Positions 15,526 to 24,345 of a stretch of 43,859 nucleotides of DNA are shown piece after piece. The translations under genes and the position numbers were made by a program. How positions within the stretch are numbered: position 1 is the stretch's first letter; the number at the start of each line of letters is the position of its first letter. The notes under the pieces are model-generated. The model saw nothing but the letters and a program-made list of their open reading frames with translations. It was not told where the DNA came from and searched no databases. This stretch comes from Chloroflexota bacterium (GTDB taxonomy: Bacteria > Chloroflexota > Chloroflexia > Chloroheliales > Chloroheliaceae), in the NCBI GenBank assembly GCA_028287745.1, contig JAQBPB010000057.1, positions 1 through 43,859 on the forward strand, in the 5' to 3' direction.

Positions 15526-17325
15526 ATGAACAAGAAATACGGGTTGATTGCCCTTGCACTTATGGGTCTGATTTTCCCCTTTACGCTGGCGGTTGCCAGC
15601 GCCGCTACTGAACCTGATTATGGCGGCGTGCCGCAGTTCCGCGAACGCTGGGTAGCCCAGGATAAACTGGTCGGCGACCCCGGTATCAACCGGCCTTACA
15701 CCTGGGGACCAAATGCGCCCGGCGCTCCTACCACCCTGTCCGAACCCTATGTCGAAAGCCCTGGCGGCACCCGGCGGGTGCTGTACCTGGATAAAGCTCG
15801 TATGGAAATTAATAATCCTGCTACCGGTTTCGTGACCACCGGGCTGGCGGTTAAAGAACTGGTTAGCGGCAAGCGCCAGGATGGCAATAATACTTTTGTA
15901 ACACTTACCCCTTCCCAGACCCAGGTAGCCGGTGACCCGGTCAGTGTAAACCCGAATTCTCCGGTCTATGCCTCTTTCCAGGGTGTCGTTACACTAGGTA
16001 ACGCGGATGCTAATTCAAAACCAAACGCGGTAGGGAGCGTAATAAATCAGTTTATCGCTAAAAATGGTACTGTATCAACTATCGTTCCGCCGGTGTCGAT
16101 TACGATTGGGGCTTACCAGGAACTGACCGGCCATAATATTGCCGCCCCCTTTGAAGCCTTTAAAAATCAGTCCGGCCCGGTCACTAACCCGGCCAATGGC
16201 GCGACTATTCCAAATCAGCCAATTTATACCGTTGACCCGACCAGCAATGTTTTTGGACTGGCTATCAGCGACCCTTACTGGGTTAGCACCAAAATAGCCG
16301 GGGTTGAGCAGACCGTATTGGTTCAACTGTTCGAGCGGCGGGTTTTAACATACAACCCGGCCCTGGCAACAAACAGGGTTGAAATGGGCAATCTCGGCCA
16401 GCACTACTACCAGTGGCGCTATGTCGAGAGCGTCACTCCTCCTCCTCCCGCCGTCGGTAACTTCGCCGGGACCTGGAACACCAATTTCGCCCAGGTCGCC
16501 TTGAACCAGAGCGGCGCGGAAGTGGTCGGGACTTATACCCGCTATGGTGAGTCTAATACTACACCGTTGCGCGGCACAGTCACCGGCAATACTCTGAATG
16601 GGTACTGGGGAACCTCTCCTACAAATACCATTTCCTTTACACTGGCCGGTGGTGGTGTGAGTTTTACCGGTAACTTTGGCGGTACCTATCAATGGTGCGG
16701 CGTTAAAGCGGGCAGCGGCCCCTTACCGGCCGGATGCGGCTATAGCGGCAATTGGAGCACCAATTTTGCCCAGATGAATCTGGTCCAGAATGGCGCTACC
16801 ATTACAGGCACTTACCGCCGTTATGATGAGAGTGTGGACAAAGCTTTCAATGGCACGGTTGCCGGGAACGCTGGTATCCCTCAACTCAACGGCTACTACG
16901 AAGGAGTCCCTTCCCAGACCGCCGTCTTTAATATCAATGCCGGCGGCAGCGGTTTTGATGGACACTGGGGTACGGTTAACCAGTGGTGCGGTGTCCGCAG
17001 CGGCGCACTTCCGGCCGGTTGCGGCTGGAGCGGCAAGTGGAACCTCGGTGGGACCGGGACGGTCGCTAACCTGGTCCAGACGGGCGCCGTTGTAACCGGC
17101 ACTTACGTCAATGTTTCAAACGGTACCATAAGCGGCAACCTGCTTACTGAAGCCTGGACGCTGCGCGGTAGCTGGTCCATCAATGGCGGTACCGGTACTT
17201 TCAAATGGGCCCAGGTGGGCTTTGGTACGGTGCCGCAAAAGTTCCAGGGTAACTGGAATAATACCAACCCCTGGTGCGGCTACCGGGACGGTACAACCGC
17301 TCCCAGCCCTTGCTTTTTAGCCTAG
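15526..17325 (+). CDS. Secreted protein with three C-terminal WCG repeats
   Basis: A 599-residue exported protein. Residues 1-27 form a signal peptide ending VASAA. Residues ~30-305 form a domain with FRERWVAQDKLV, RPYTWGPN, a LYLDKARMEI block and GLAVKELVSGKRQDGN, which I associate with secreted Chloroflexota proteins of unknown function. Residues ~310-599 contain three repeats of about 95 residues. Each opens with a GxW segment, then a strand like LNQSGAEVVGTYTRY, a 'LNGYW' strand, a GNFGG/GHWGT strand and a closing WCG, and repeats 1 and 2 end PAGCG. The repeats look like small beta-barrels, possibly stabilised by the two cysteines. The function is unknown; surface binding is a guess. The start has AAGGAAA upstream and a strong terminator follows. 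Confidence 0.8.
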   Translation: MNKKYGLIALALMGLIFPFTLAVASAATEPDYGGVPQFRERWVAQDKLVGDPGINRPYTWGPNAPGAPTTLSEPYVESPGGTRRVLYLDKARMEINNPATGFVTTGLAVKELVSGKRQDGNNTFVTLTPSQTQVAGDPVSVNPNSPVYASFQGVVTLGNADANSKPNAVGSVINQFIAKNGTVSTIVPPVSITIGAYQELTGHNIAAPFEAFKNQSGPVTNPANGATIPNQPIYTVDPTSNVFGLAISDPYWVSTKIAGVEQTVLVQLFERRVLTYNPALATNRVEMGNLGQHYYQWRYVESVTPPPPAVGNFAGTWNTNFAQVALNQSGAEVVGTYTRYGESNTTPLRGTVTGNTLNGYWGTSPTNTISFTLAGGGVSFTGNFGGTYQWCGVKAGSGPLPAGCGYSGNWSTNFAQMNLVQNGATITGTYRRYDESVDKAFNGTVAGNAGIPQLNGYYEGVPSQTAVFNINAGGSGFDGHWGTVNQWCGVRSGALPAGCGWSGKWNLGGTGTVANLVQTGAVVTGTYVNVSNGTISGNLLTEAWTLRGSWSINGGTGTFKWAQVGFGTVPQKFQGNWNNTNPWCGYRDGTTAPSPCFLA

Positions 17326-17341
17326 TTGTAATCAATAAAGC

Positions 17342-17377
17342 AAAACCCCTGGTTTCCGTGAGGAGCCAGGGGTTTTT
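17342..17377. terminator. Bidirectional terminator between convergent genes
   Basis: An 11-bp perfect stem (AAAACCCCTGG / CCAGGGGTTTT) with a 13-base loop and T-tracts in both directions ends the secreted-protein gene and the minus-strand glycosyltransferase genes. Confidence 0.92.
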
Positions 17378-18604
17378 CTATAACAGGCTTTCGTATAACT
17401 CGACTGTCTTGCGGGCCGCCGCGGTCCAGCTAAAGCGGTCTTCGATTAACTGCCGGCCCTGCTGGCCCAGGGTGGCCCTGGTGTGGGTTGGCATTCCGGC
17501 TAGCTCTACCAGCCGGAATGCCAGGTCGGGGGCGCTGCCGGGCGGGCACAGCCGCCCATTTTCGTATTCGCCGCTTTCCAGGACTTTATCGGGCAGGCCG
17601 CCGGTCCGGCTGGCGACTACTGGCAGGCCGTGAGCCAGGGCTTCCAGGGTGACCAGCGAACTGCCTTCGTACAGGGTGGGGTGGACAAACACGTCCGCCA
17701 GGCGGTAAAGAGCGTGTAAATCCCCGGTTTCAACCGCGCCCAGCCAGCTTACTTTCCCGGAAAGGCCCAGCCGGTCGGCTTCATGGCGGAGTTTTTCGGA
17801 CTGGCTACCGCTGCCCACGACCAGCCAGCGCCAGCCTGGTTTAAGGTCGTCCAGCTTTTCGCGGGCCAGCGCTAACGCGTTTAGCATTATCTCGAAGCCT
17901 TTGTTCGACTCAAGTCGCCCGACACTCAGGAAAATAAAGGGGTCTTCTGGCCCGGACGTATACTTCCGGCGCAATTCCGCCAGGTTGGCCCCGGCGGCTT
18001 CCCGGTCCAGTTCGTCCAGGGCCACGGCGTTTGGTATCAAGGCCACTTTCCGGGCCGGAACCTTCAGGTTGTGTTCGACTTCCGGCACCAGGCCTGCGTC
18101 GGTCGCGATAACGGCGGCCGAATGGGCGGCGGTCCGCTTTAGTAATTCCCGGAAGGGCGCGTAGGCCAGTTGTTTGGTCCAGACCCGGCCCTTGAATTCT
18201 TCCATACCATGCGGGTTTAGCACCAGCGGAACACCTTTCAAGGTCTGCCGGGCATAGCCGTACCCGGCCAGGCCGTGAGCGTGGACTATACTGGCGGCCG
18301 GGTGCTCCTTCCGCACGGCCTGGCCCAGCTTCAGGGCGAACAGGGGATAATTTACCAGCCGGTCCGGAATAGAATTGCGGCGCAAGAGTTTCAGGATGCT
18401 GTAGGGAAGCTGGAAATGCCGGACCTGGGCATGCCAGGCCGGGTCGTCCACGGTCAGGGGGTTGCCCGGGTCGGGTGGTTGGGTATACAGCCGGACTTCG
18501 TGGCCCAACCGGGCCAGTTCCAGGGTCAGGTGATAGACGTGCCGTTCCAGGCCGCCGTAAGGGTGAAAAGGGTAACAGGCGCGGGCTAACTGGCTGATTA
18601 TCAT
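17378..18604 (-). CDS. Glycosyltransferase family 4
   Basis: A 408-residue GT-B enzyme. The acceptor half starts MIISQLARACYPFHPYGGLE, with the Gly-rich GGLERHVYHLTLELARLGHEV typical of GT4. The donor half has FIFLSVGRLESNKGFEIML, VSWLGAVETGDLHALYRLAD and the EX7E signature in PTLYEGSSLVTLEALAHGLP. The C-terminus ends FSWTAAARKTVELYESL. Donor and acceptor sugars cannot be told. It is the last gene of a minus-strand glycosyltransferase run, 51 bases after its neighbour and directly before the shared terminator. The start ATG 18604 has only a weak, distant AAAAGG. Confidence 0.92.
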   Translation of the reverse strand: MIISQLARACYPFHPYGGLERHVYHLTLELARLGHEVRLYTQPPDPGNPLTVDDPAWHAQVRHFQLPYSILKLLRRNSIPDRLVNYPLFALKLGQAVRKEHPAASIVHAHGLAGYGYARQTLKGVPLVLNPHGMEEFKGRVWTKQLAYAPFRELLKRTAAHSAAVIATDAGLVPEVEHNLKVPARKVALIPNAVALDELDREAAGANLAELRRKYTSGPEDPFIFLSVGRLESNKGFEIMLNALALAREKLDDLKPGWRWLVVGSGSQSEKLRHEADRLGLSGKVSWLGAVETGDLHALYRLADVFVHPTLYEGSSLVTLEALAHGLPVVASRTGGLPDKVLESGEYENGRLCPPGSAPDLAFRLVELAGMPTHTRATLGQQGRQLIEDRFSWTAAARKTVELYESLL

Positions 18605-18655
18605 CGGGCTACCGCGACCTTTTCAAGCTAATGTCAGTTGGTATTCTACACCGCC

Positions 18656-19903
18656 TCATGCTTTACCGGCCAGTTCAAAGTAGAGTTTTTCCACACGTTC
18701 CACGACCGCTTCCCGGCTGAAACGCTGGCGGGCGGTTTCGCGGGCGGCGGCTTTCAGGCTTTCCCGGCGAGTCTCCTGGCCGGGAGCTAAAATCTCCCGC
18801 AGGTTCCGGGCCATTCCCAGGGGATTGGTTGCCAGCAGCCCGTTGTGTTCATGTTGAATAATGTCGGGCGTACCACCGGTCTCCATCGCTACTACCAGCG
18901 CGCCCACTCCGATGGCTTCCAGCAGGACCCGGCTGAGCGGTTCGGGCCAGAGCGAGGGAAACAGCAGGGCTTCGGCCCGGCTCATCAGCCGCAAGACTTC
19001 GGCATTTTCGGCCCAGTCCAGGACCCGCAAATTAAGACCTTCGCGGGCGGCCTGTTCCAGTTCGCCCCGCAGCGAACCTTCGCCCACGGCCAGGGTCGGC
19101 AGGGCCGGCCTGGCCTCGCGTAAGACGTCCAGCAAAAGCCGCGCCCCTTTATTTTCTTCGAACTTGCCAACGAACAGCAGATAGGGTTCTGTAGTGCTGG
19201 GCGTGACCGGCGGTTGGCTGGTGATTTGTTGCAGGCGGTCCAGGTCGATGAAGTTCGGCATTACTTCCAGCCGTTGGGCCGGGACAAAGGGTTTTAGCTT
19301 CGTGGCAATATACCCGCTGACAGCCAGGGTGCGGTCGGCTCGGGCCAGCCAGCTTTGTTTAAGCTTGAGGTTAGCGCCCATGTACAGCGAAACCGGGGCG
19401 GCGGCAATTCCGGCCGGGCCCTGGTTGCGGTACAGGCAGACCAGGCGGTTGATTTCGCTGCAGCCGGGGCAGATTTTATCGCCGCTCAGGTGGGTGGTCC
19501 AGTAGCAGACCGGCCAGTAATCCCGCACGGTGGCTACCGAAGGGATGCCTAACTGTTCGGCTGCCCGGACGGTGGGCGGGATGGTTAAATAGTGCTGGCC
19601 GTGAGCTAACTCAATCCGGTGTTCCTTGAAGAACCCGGCCAGAAAGTCCGCAAAAGGCGGGTAGAGCCGTTCGTTCCGGGTGAAATTGCGCACGAAAGGC
19701 AGCCGGGATGCGTGGTAGTGGTACTCGGTAACGGGCAAGCCTTCATATTCGCGGAAAGTGGGGCCGCTTTCTTTGCTCTCGCGGGGCATTACAACCTGAA
19801 CCTGGTGGCCGCGCTCCTGTAAAGCCCGCGCCAGGTAAAAAGTGCTCCAACCGCTTCCACCGCTATTGGGTGGGAAAACATCCGTAACCAGGGCCAGTTT
19901 CAT
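18656..19903 (-). CDS. Glycosyltransferase family 4
   Basis: A 415-residue GT-B enzyme starting MKLALVTDVFPPNSGGSGWS, a usual GT4 opening. The region DKICPGCSEINRLVCLYRN carries a cysteine cluster seen in some GT4 proteins. The donor half has PYLLFVGKFEENKGARLLL and the nucleotide-sugar motif FPSLWPEPLSRVLLEAIGVG with its EX7E pair. The role is in glycan assembly; the sugar is unknown. It lies upstream of the 17378 gene with a 51-base gap and is probably co-transcribed. The start ATG 19903 has no strong Shine-Dalgarno sequence, and the 223 bases before it hold a degenerate repeat patch. Confidence 0.92.
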   Translation of the reverse strand: MKLALVTDVFPPNSGGSGWSTFYLARALQERGHQVQVVMPRESKESGPTFREYEGLPVTEYHYHASRLPFVRNFTRNERLYPPFADFLAGFFKEHRIELAHGQHYLTIPPTVRAAEQLGIPSVATVRDYWPVCYWTTHLSGDKICPGCSEINRLVCLYRNQGPAGIAAAPVSLYMGANLKLKQSWLARADRTLAVSGYIATKLKPFVPAQRLEVMPNFIDLDRLQQITSQPPVTPSTTEPYLLFVGKFEENKGARLLLDVLREARPALPTLAVGEGSLRGELEQAAREGLNLRVLDWAENAEVLRLMSRAEALLFPSLWPEPLSRVLLEAIGVGALVVAMETGGTPDIIQHEHNGLLATNPLGMARNLREILAPGQETRRESLKAAARETARQRFSREAVVERVEKLYFELAGKA

Positions 19904-19924
19904 TACTTTAATACTTTCGGGAAT

Positions 19925-20125
19925 GGGGTAGTAGTCAGAGGTCAGTAGTCAGTAAAGGCAGGGAACGAGTAATTAGTAATTTGTAGATAATTAGTAGTTG
20001 TTAGAAGATGGCCCGCTAAAGCAGTTGCCCCGTTTTACTCGCGGGATTACCGGCGTCTTATACCTTCCACGTTACACGTTATCTGTTATCCGTTACCCGT
20101 ACAACCCACTGACTACTGGCCGTTG
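19925..20125. repeat. Patch of degenerate short repeats
   Basis: Two blocks of imperfect heptamer-like repeats: GTAGTCAGAGGTCAGTAGTC-like units, then AATTAGTAATT/ATAATTAGTAG units near 19960-20000. Near 20070-20125 there is ACGTTACACGTTATCTGTTA followed by TCCGTTACCCGT and ACTGACTACTGGC. No open frame or stable RNA fold is evident. A similar ACTGACTACT-type patch occurs near 35110. Confidence 0.55.
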
Positions 20126-20126
20126 G

Positions 20127-21356
20127 CTACTCTTCTTTCCTTCCAACCAATTCTTGAATAAGACTGTCCAGCGACTTGCAATGGGCCGCCCAGCTAAATT
20201 CCTGGGCCACTCGTTCGCGGGCCGATAGGCCCATGCGGCGGCGCTCCCAGGCTGACACCGGGCCGGGCGCCAGGATTTCGGTCAGGGCCTGGGCCAGGCT
20301 GTCCGGGTCGCCTTCCTTAAACAGGACGCCTTCCTGGCCGGGCCGGATAATCTGGTTCAGCGGCGGCAGGTCCACCGTCACGGTGGGTAATCCCAGGGCC
20401 ATATATTCAAATATTTTCAGGGGCGACCAGAAGAACCCGGCAGCCCGCAGCGGCGGGTGCTTGGAGGTGTCAAACGGCGCAACCCCGCAATCGGCCAGCG
20501 ATAGGTAGGTCGGCATTCGCTCGTGCTTGATCGCCCCGGTCAGGATGATGCGGTCTTCCAGACCGGCGGCTTTAACTTTTGCCCGTAAGGGTTCTTCCTC
20601 CGGCCCACCGCCCAGCAGCAGGAAATACAGGTTGTCATCTTTTGGGATCATGCGGCGGGCCGCTTCGACCAGCACATCCACGCCGTGCCAGTGCCGGAAA
20701 CTGCCCGCGAATACCGCCACCCGCGCCCCAACACCGCTACTGGCTTCGGGCAGGCCCAATTGAAAGCGCAAGCGGAGCTGTTTTTCCGGGTCAACTTTTT
20801 CGGGATTGAACCTTTCGGTATTGGCACCCCAGGGCAGTTCGGCGATTTTGGACCGCTCTATTGCTTTGGGTACGGTGGTATGCAACGGCGTGACAATCCG
20901 GCCCGCCCAGCGGCATTGCAGGGTGGCCCACCATTCCAGGCGCCGGAACAGCAGCCGGTCCACCAGGTTCTTACGCGTGCCCGGTGGGTCTACAATCAGG
21001 GCATTTACTTCAAGGATAGAGGGTAGTTTATGCCGCCGGGCGTAAAGCATCCCGGTCCCGGCCAGGTTGTAATAGCGTTCCATTACCAGATCCGGTTTGA
21101 GGACATTTGCCAGCCGGACCAACCAGGGATAGCTTATGAAATTGAGATATTGAGGCAGGCGCACCCGGTAGAACTCGATAGGCAAGCCGCCCTCGACCGG
21201 TAAAGTAAGGCGCGCGGGTTGATCTTTTTCCCGGCGGCAGACTACATGTAACTCGTGGCCTAATTTGCTTAACTCTGAGGCGACTTCCAGAACGTGGGTC
21301 GCCCCGCCGTGACTGCCCGGGGACACTACCGACCCCGCAACGTAAAGAATTCTCAC
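20127..21356 (-). CDS. Glycosyltransferase family 4
   Basis: A 409-residue GT-B enzyme opening MRILYVAGSVVSPGSHGGAT, with the Gly-rich acceptor-site loop. The donor half has VAVFAGSFRHWHGVDVLVEA, LEDRIILTGAIKHERMPTYL and KIFEYMALGLPTVTVDLPPL, then GVLFKEGDPDSLAQAL. GTG 21356 is the start and overlaps the stop of the methyltransferase gene by 4 bases, indicating translational coupling. The two enzymes should therefore act together, for example adding and methylating a sugar on a surface glycan. Its substrates are not readable. Confidence 0.92.
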   Translation of the reverse strand: MRILYVAGSVVSPGSHGGATHVLEVASELSKLGHELHVVCRREKDQPARLTLPVEGGLPIEFYRVRLPQYLNFISYPWLVRLANVLKPDLVMERYYNLAGTGMLYARRHKLPSILEVNALIVDPPGTRKNLVDRLLFRRLEWWATLQCRWAGRIVTPLHTTVPKAIERSKIAELPWGANTERFNPEKVDPEKQLRLRFQLGLPEASSGVGARVAVFAGSFRHWHGVDVLVEAARRMIPKDDNLYFLLLGGGPEEEPLRAKVKAAGLEDRIILTGAIKHERMPTYLSLADCGVAPFDTSKHPPLRAAGFFWSPLKIFEYMALGLPTVTVDLPPLNQIIRPGQEGVLFKEGDPDSLAQALTEILAPGPVSAWERRRMGLSARERVAQEFSWAAHCKSLDSLIQELVGRKEE

Positions 21357-22669
21357 TTGGGCTGTTTCTTAAGAATGATGAAGAAGGGACCGGTACGCCA
21401 CTTCCCAAAGAGCCATATATCCAATTGCATCATAAAGGTCAGGACCCGCAGTAACACGACCATCGGGCCGCTCTTGTTGCGAGCGAAATTACTCTTCAGG
21501 TTCTTGCGGACCGCCAGGTCAATAGCCGCGTTTTCCTCGTGAATTTCTTCCGCTTCGGCGGCCACTTTTTCGGCCTGGTTGGTTACTTTGTTACTTTCGA
21601 CTTCGGCCCGCAAGCGTTCAAGCCCGCCACCGTCAGCCCAATCCGAGGTCAGCCCGGTAGTCGCGCTGGCCATACGGGTCCGAATATCTTTGCTGGCCGC
21701 TTCTTCCTGGGCTTTACTGGCTTTGCGCTGGCGGTCCAGTTGAAACCGCACCACCCGCCGGACGCTGTATTCCCCGGCCTTGATAATAATATTATCAACC
21801 AGGCCCTGGAAAACACCGTTCCAGAAGATTTTCTTTTCAATCGTGAAACCGGCCTGGCTCACAAAATATTCCAGTTCTTCCCAGGTCTTAACGGCCTTGA
21901 GATGATCGCTTTTGCGAAGTTCGTCGCGGTGGAAATCAAAAATACCGCGCCGGGTAAAGAAACCGGCTACTCTCTTTTGAAGCTTGATAACCGGCCATAG
22001 GCGGCCCATTTCCCGGGTGTTGGAAAACAGGAAAATACGCCCGTCCGGCTTAAGCACCCGGCCCAGTTCCGTAAAGAACGGCTCTATACCGTCCAGCGGT
22101 AAGTGTTCCATCAGGTCCAGCGAGAAAACTTTATCAAAAGATTCCGGGGCGAACGGCAACTGGCGGCCATCACCCCGGATAAGCCCGATTTCATCCAGGG
22201 CTTCGTGGGCGAACAGGGGCGCGGCATCGACCCCGATTACCGCCCCAAATTTCTTGCGGTTCCAGTAGCAAAAGCGGCCGTCACCGCAGCCGACTTCCAG
22301 GGCAATATCTTTTTTAGCCGGTCGGAGCATTTTCCGCAGCAGGTCGTTGCGGACTTTCGCGCCTAACAGGGGCAGGCTGATGTGTTCATGGTCAAGTTCG
22401 TGTTCGAACTCGTCTTCCAGGTAGCGGGTTTGCTGGCCGATTTCCTGGCGCGGCAGCAGGTCAATGTAGCCCCGGCGCGGCAAGTCTTTGCCTGCGGAAA
22501 CGACCGGCTCTTCTTTACCGCTGTTGCTAAAGGCTCCATAGGCCAGGTCGCAGGTCTTGCAGACAAAGCCGCCGTCAACCACTTCCAGGCGGCCCTTTTC
22601 CCGGTCGTTACCGGCGGTAGCCACGCAACGCGGGCAACGAGCGACTTCCAATAACTTATGATTAATCAA
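21353..22669 (-). CDS. SAM-dependent methyltransferase with N-terminal zinc ribbon and C-terminal coiled coil
   Basis: A 438-residue protein. Residues 8-42 form a Trm112-like zinc ribbon (C12, C15, C37, C40). The class I methyltransferase core follows: motif I ALEVGCGDGRF (~123-133), an acidic residue in IGVDA, FDKVFSLDLMEHLP and the strand LKPDGRIFLFSNTREMG. Residues ~315-400 are highly charged and helical, rich in Ala, Glu, Lys and Gln, and look like a coiled coil, which is unusual for this family. A hydrophobic tail (MVVLLRVLTFMMQLDIWLFG) could touch the membrane. The start is TTG 22669 with AAAGGA about 9 bases upstream. It leads the glycosyltransferase run and overlaps the next gene by 4 bases. 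The substrate is unknown; a sugar or lipid-linked glycan is likely. Confidence 0.88.
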   Translation of the reverse strand: MINHKLLEVARCPRCVATAGNDREKGRLEVVDGGFVCKTCDLAYGAFSNSGKEEPVVSAGKDLPRRGYIDLLPRQEIGQQTRYLEDEFEHELDHEHISLPLLGAKVRNDLLRKMLRPAKKDIALEVGCGDGRFCYWNRKKFGAVIGVDAAPLFAHEALDEIGLIRGDGRQLPFAPESFDKVFSLDLMEHLPLDGIEPFFTELGRVLKPDGRIFLFSNTREMGRLWPVIKLQKRVAGFFTRRGIFDFHRDELRKSDHLKAVKTWEELEYFVSQAGFTIEKKIFWNGVFQGLVDNIIIKAGEYSVRRVVRFQLDRQRKASKAQEEAASKDIRTRMASATTGLTSDWADGGGLERLRAEVESNKVTNQAEKVAAEAEEIHEENAAIDLAVRKNLKSNFARNKSGPMVVLLRVLTFMMQLDIWLFGKWRTGPFFIILKKQPK

Positions 22670-23024
22670 ACGCTTACAATCCTTTAAATATTGCTTTACA
22701 TCGCTCTATTAAATATTATCCAGGGCATGATATTGCAACCGCCTGACCATGTCAATTTCCCAACCAATTTTCAGGACTAATTGCGGTATTTAACATCCTG
22801 CAGTACTAACCGGGCGTGACCGTTAACCGGCTAAGGCCGGACTTAAGACGGAATATAACCAGGCCGGGCCGGAAAGTAAGCAACCAGGTTACCCGAAAAA
22901 GGTTTACATAAATGTAAAAGCTCCCGGCCAATTCCGGGAGCTTCAATAAATTTCCTTTAAACTAGTTGACCTTAACTTGCAACCCACCTCTTAACAATAT
23001 AATGGTGTAGAGGGGGACTAAACC
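22670..23024. other. Intergenic region between methyltransferase and asparaginase genes
   Basis: A 355-base region with no credible coding frame. The part near 22670-22760 must hold the promoter of the minus-strand methyltransferase operon, but I see only weak boxes. The distal part holds the asparaginase terminator (22914-22943). Confidence 0.5.
22914..22943 (-). terminator. Terminator downstream of the asparaginase gene
   Basis: A perfect 9-bp stem (AGCTCCCGG / CCGGGAGCT) with a 6-base loop, followed on the minus strand by TTTTACATTT. It lies about 80 bases past the stop codon of the asparaginase gene. Confidence 0.8.
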
Positions 23025-24074
23025 CTAGCAGCAGCCCCGTTGCCATTCCTGCGGTGACTTTAAGTCAAAGACCGCCTGGTAGTCGCCAACTACAATTCCC
23101 CGTACATTTTTAAGCTGGGTTAGCTGTTTGGCTTCATAGACCGCGATTTCGGCTTCGGTTAACAGGCCGGTCAGGCGCAATGCCCGGGACAGGATAGCCG
23201 GTTCGGCCCGGTTGGCGCCATCTTCGATCTTGAGAGCAAGCGCCAGCCCTTTTTCCGGGAAGCCCATGCACCAGACCGCCTCAGCCCCACCCTTGCTGAA
23301 GATACGCCCGCCCGGCGCTGATTCCATCAGGTCGGTATCGCCCCGGCCGGTGCCGCCCACGTTAAACGGGTGGGTATACATGGCCTGGGTAAGGCGGGTG
23401 ACAGCCAGCGCCCTGAGCGGGTTGCCCTGCTCTTTCCAGTAGTCCGGACAGGCCAGGCGCGCAAAAGCGGTCGCCATCTGCAGGGTGGTGAGGCCAAAGC
23501 ACACCACCGAGCAGCCATCGCGCCCGGTGGCTATTTCGGACGGCCGCAAGCCCGCAAAGTCGGCCACTGCTTGCAAGATAGCCTGCTGCAGCGGGTGGTC
23601 CGGCTCGGTGTAGTTTTCGGTCGGCCAACCGTTATGCTTGCAGGCCAGCAGCATCCCGGTGTGTTTGCCGGAGCAGTTGCTGTGCAGGTTGTTGGGGATT
23701 TGGCTTTCCCTCTTCATCTGGTCCGCCGCCGTCTGGTTATAAGGATAGTGCGCCCCGCACAAAAGCTGGTCAGGACTTAAGCCGCCCTTGTCCAGCATAG
23801 CCTGGACCTGCCGGACGTGTTCCGGTTCGCCGCTGTGCGAGGCGCAGGTCAGCGCCAGTTCGGCCGGGGTCAAGCCAAAAGCGTCGGCCGCGCCGCTCTC
23901 CACCAGGGGTATTGCCTGGAAGGGTTTGGCGGCTGAGCGCAGAAAAGAAACGCGGTCCTGGTCCAACGGCCCTGAAGTCCAATGGGCCTGGCCGTTCGCG
24001 TCAGCGATTACAATAAACCCGGCGTGGCGGCTTTCGCTGATACCGCCGCGGGTTGCATGAGCTATAATTTCCAT
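23025..24074 (-). CDS. Type II (Rhizobium etli AnsA-like) asparaginase
   Basis: A 349-residue enzyme of the asparaginase class first known from Rhizobium etli, which hydrolyses L-asparagine to aspartate and ammonia in the cytoplasm. The residues reported for the R. etli enzyme are all found at nearly the same positions: S47 and K50 in RSAAKPFQ, S79 in CASHSGEP, metal-binding C134, K137 and C188 in NCSGKHTG and GRDGCSV, and a lysine near 261 in IFSKGGAE. The MEIIAHATRGG start is usual. A TTGTTG-17-TATTAT promoter ends exactly 6 bases before the start codon and no ribosome binding site is present, so the mRNA is probably leaderless. The C-terminal end, QRGCC, is unusual. Confidence 0.93.
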   Translation of the reverse strand: MEIIAHATRGGISESRHAGFIVIADANGQAHWTSGPLDQDRVSFLRSAAKPFQAIPLVESGAADAFGLTPAELALTCASHSGEPEHVRQVQAMLDKGGLSPDQLLCGAHYPYNQTAADQMKRESQIPNNLHSNCSGKHTGMLLACKHNGWPTENYTEPDHPLQQAILQAVADFAGLRPSEIATGRDGCSVVCFGLTTLQMATAFARLACPDYWKEQGNPLRALAVTRLTQAMYTHPFNVGGTGRGDTDLMESAPGGRIFSKGGAEAVWCMGFPEKGLALALKIEDGANRAEPAILSRALRLTGLLTEAEIAVYEAKQLTQLKNVRGIVVGDYQAVFDLKSPQEWQRGCC

Positions 24075-24080
24075 GCGCCG

Positions 24081-24109
24081 ATAATAGCATATATTTGATA
24101 GAGCAACAA
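24081..24109 (-). promoter_or_regulatory. Promoter of the asparaginase gene, predicting a leaderless mRNA
   Basis: On the minus strand: TTGTTG (24109-24104), a 17-base spacer ending TGC, then TATTAT (24086-24081). The A of the ATG at 24074 is the seventh base after the -10 box, which is the expected transcription start. Confidence 0.7.
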
Positions 24110-24198
24110 TTAAATACTATGTGTGATGCGTGGTCTTTAACTGTTCTAAATCAGGAATATAGTAGTGCCGCTATCTTTCGTTAAAATACCCGGCTAAG

Positions 24199-24227
24199 TT
24201 GACATATTATAGGAGTAAGCTCATACT
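24199..24227 (+). promoter_or_regulatory. Candidate promoter for the isomerase/AAA+ genes
   Basis: A perfect TTGACA (24199-24204), 17 bases, then CATACT (24222-24227). The predicted start near 24234 leaves a leader of about 110 bases before the GTG at 24346. Confidence 0.5.
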
Positions 24228-24345
24228 TTGTTGAAGTTTTATTGCTTAATTAACACACCGGTTAACAAATTTAGTCCTGGCCTGGTCATGCAAAAGCCTG
24301 CGAACGGCAACCAGGTTAATTCAAAATAGCGAAAGGTGAAACCAG

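Noticed and set aside
19925..20125. Possible CRISPR array
   Set aside because: The repeats are short, imperfect and unevenly spaced, with no constant-length spacers, and no cas genes are present anywhere in the window.
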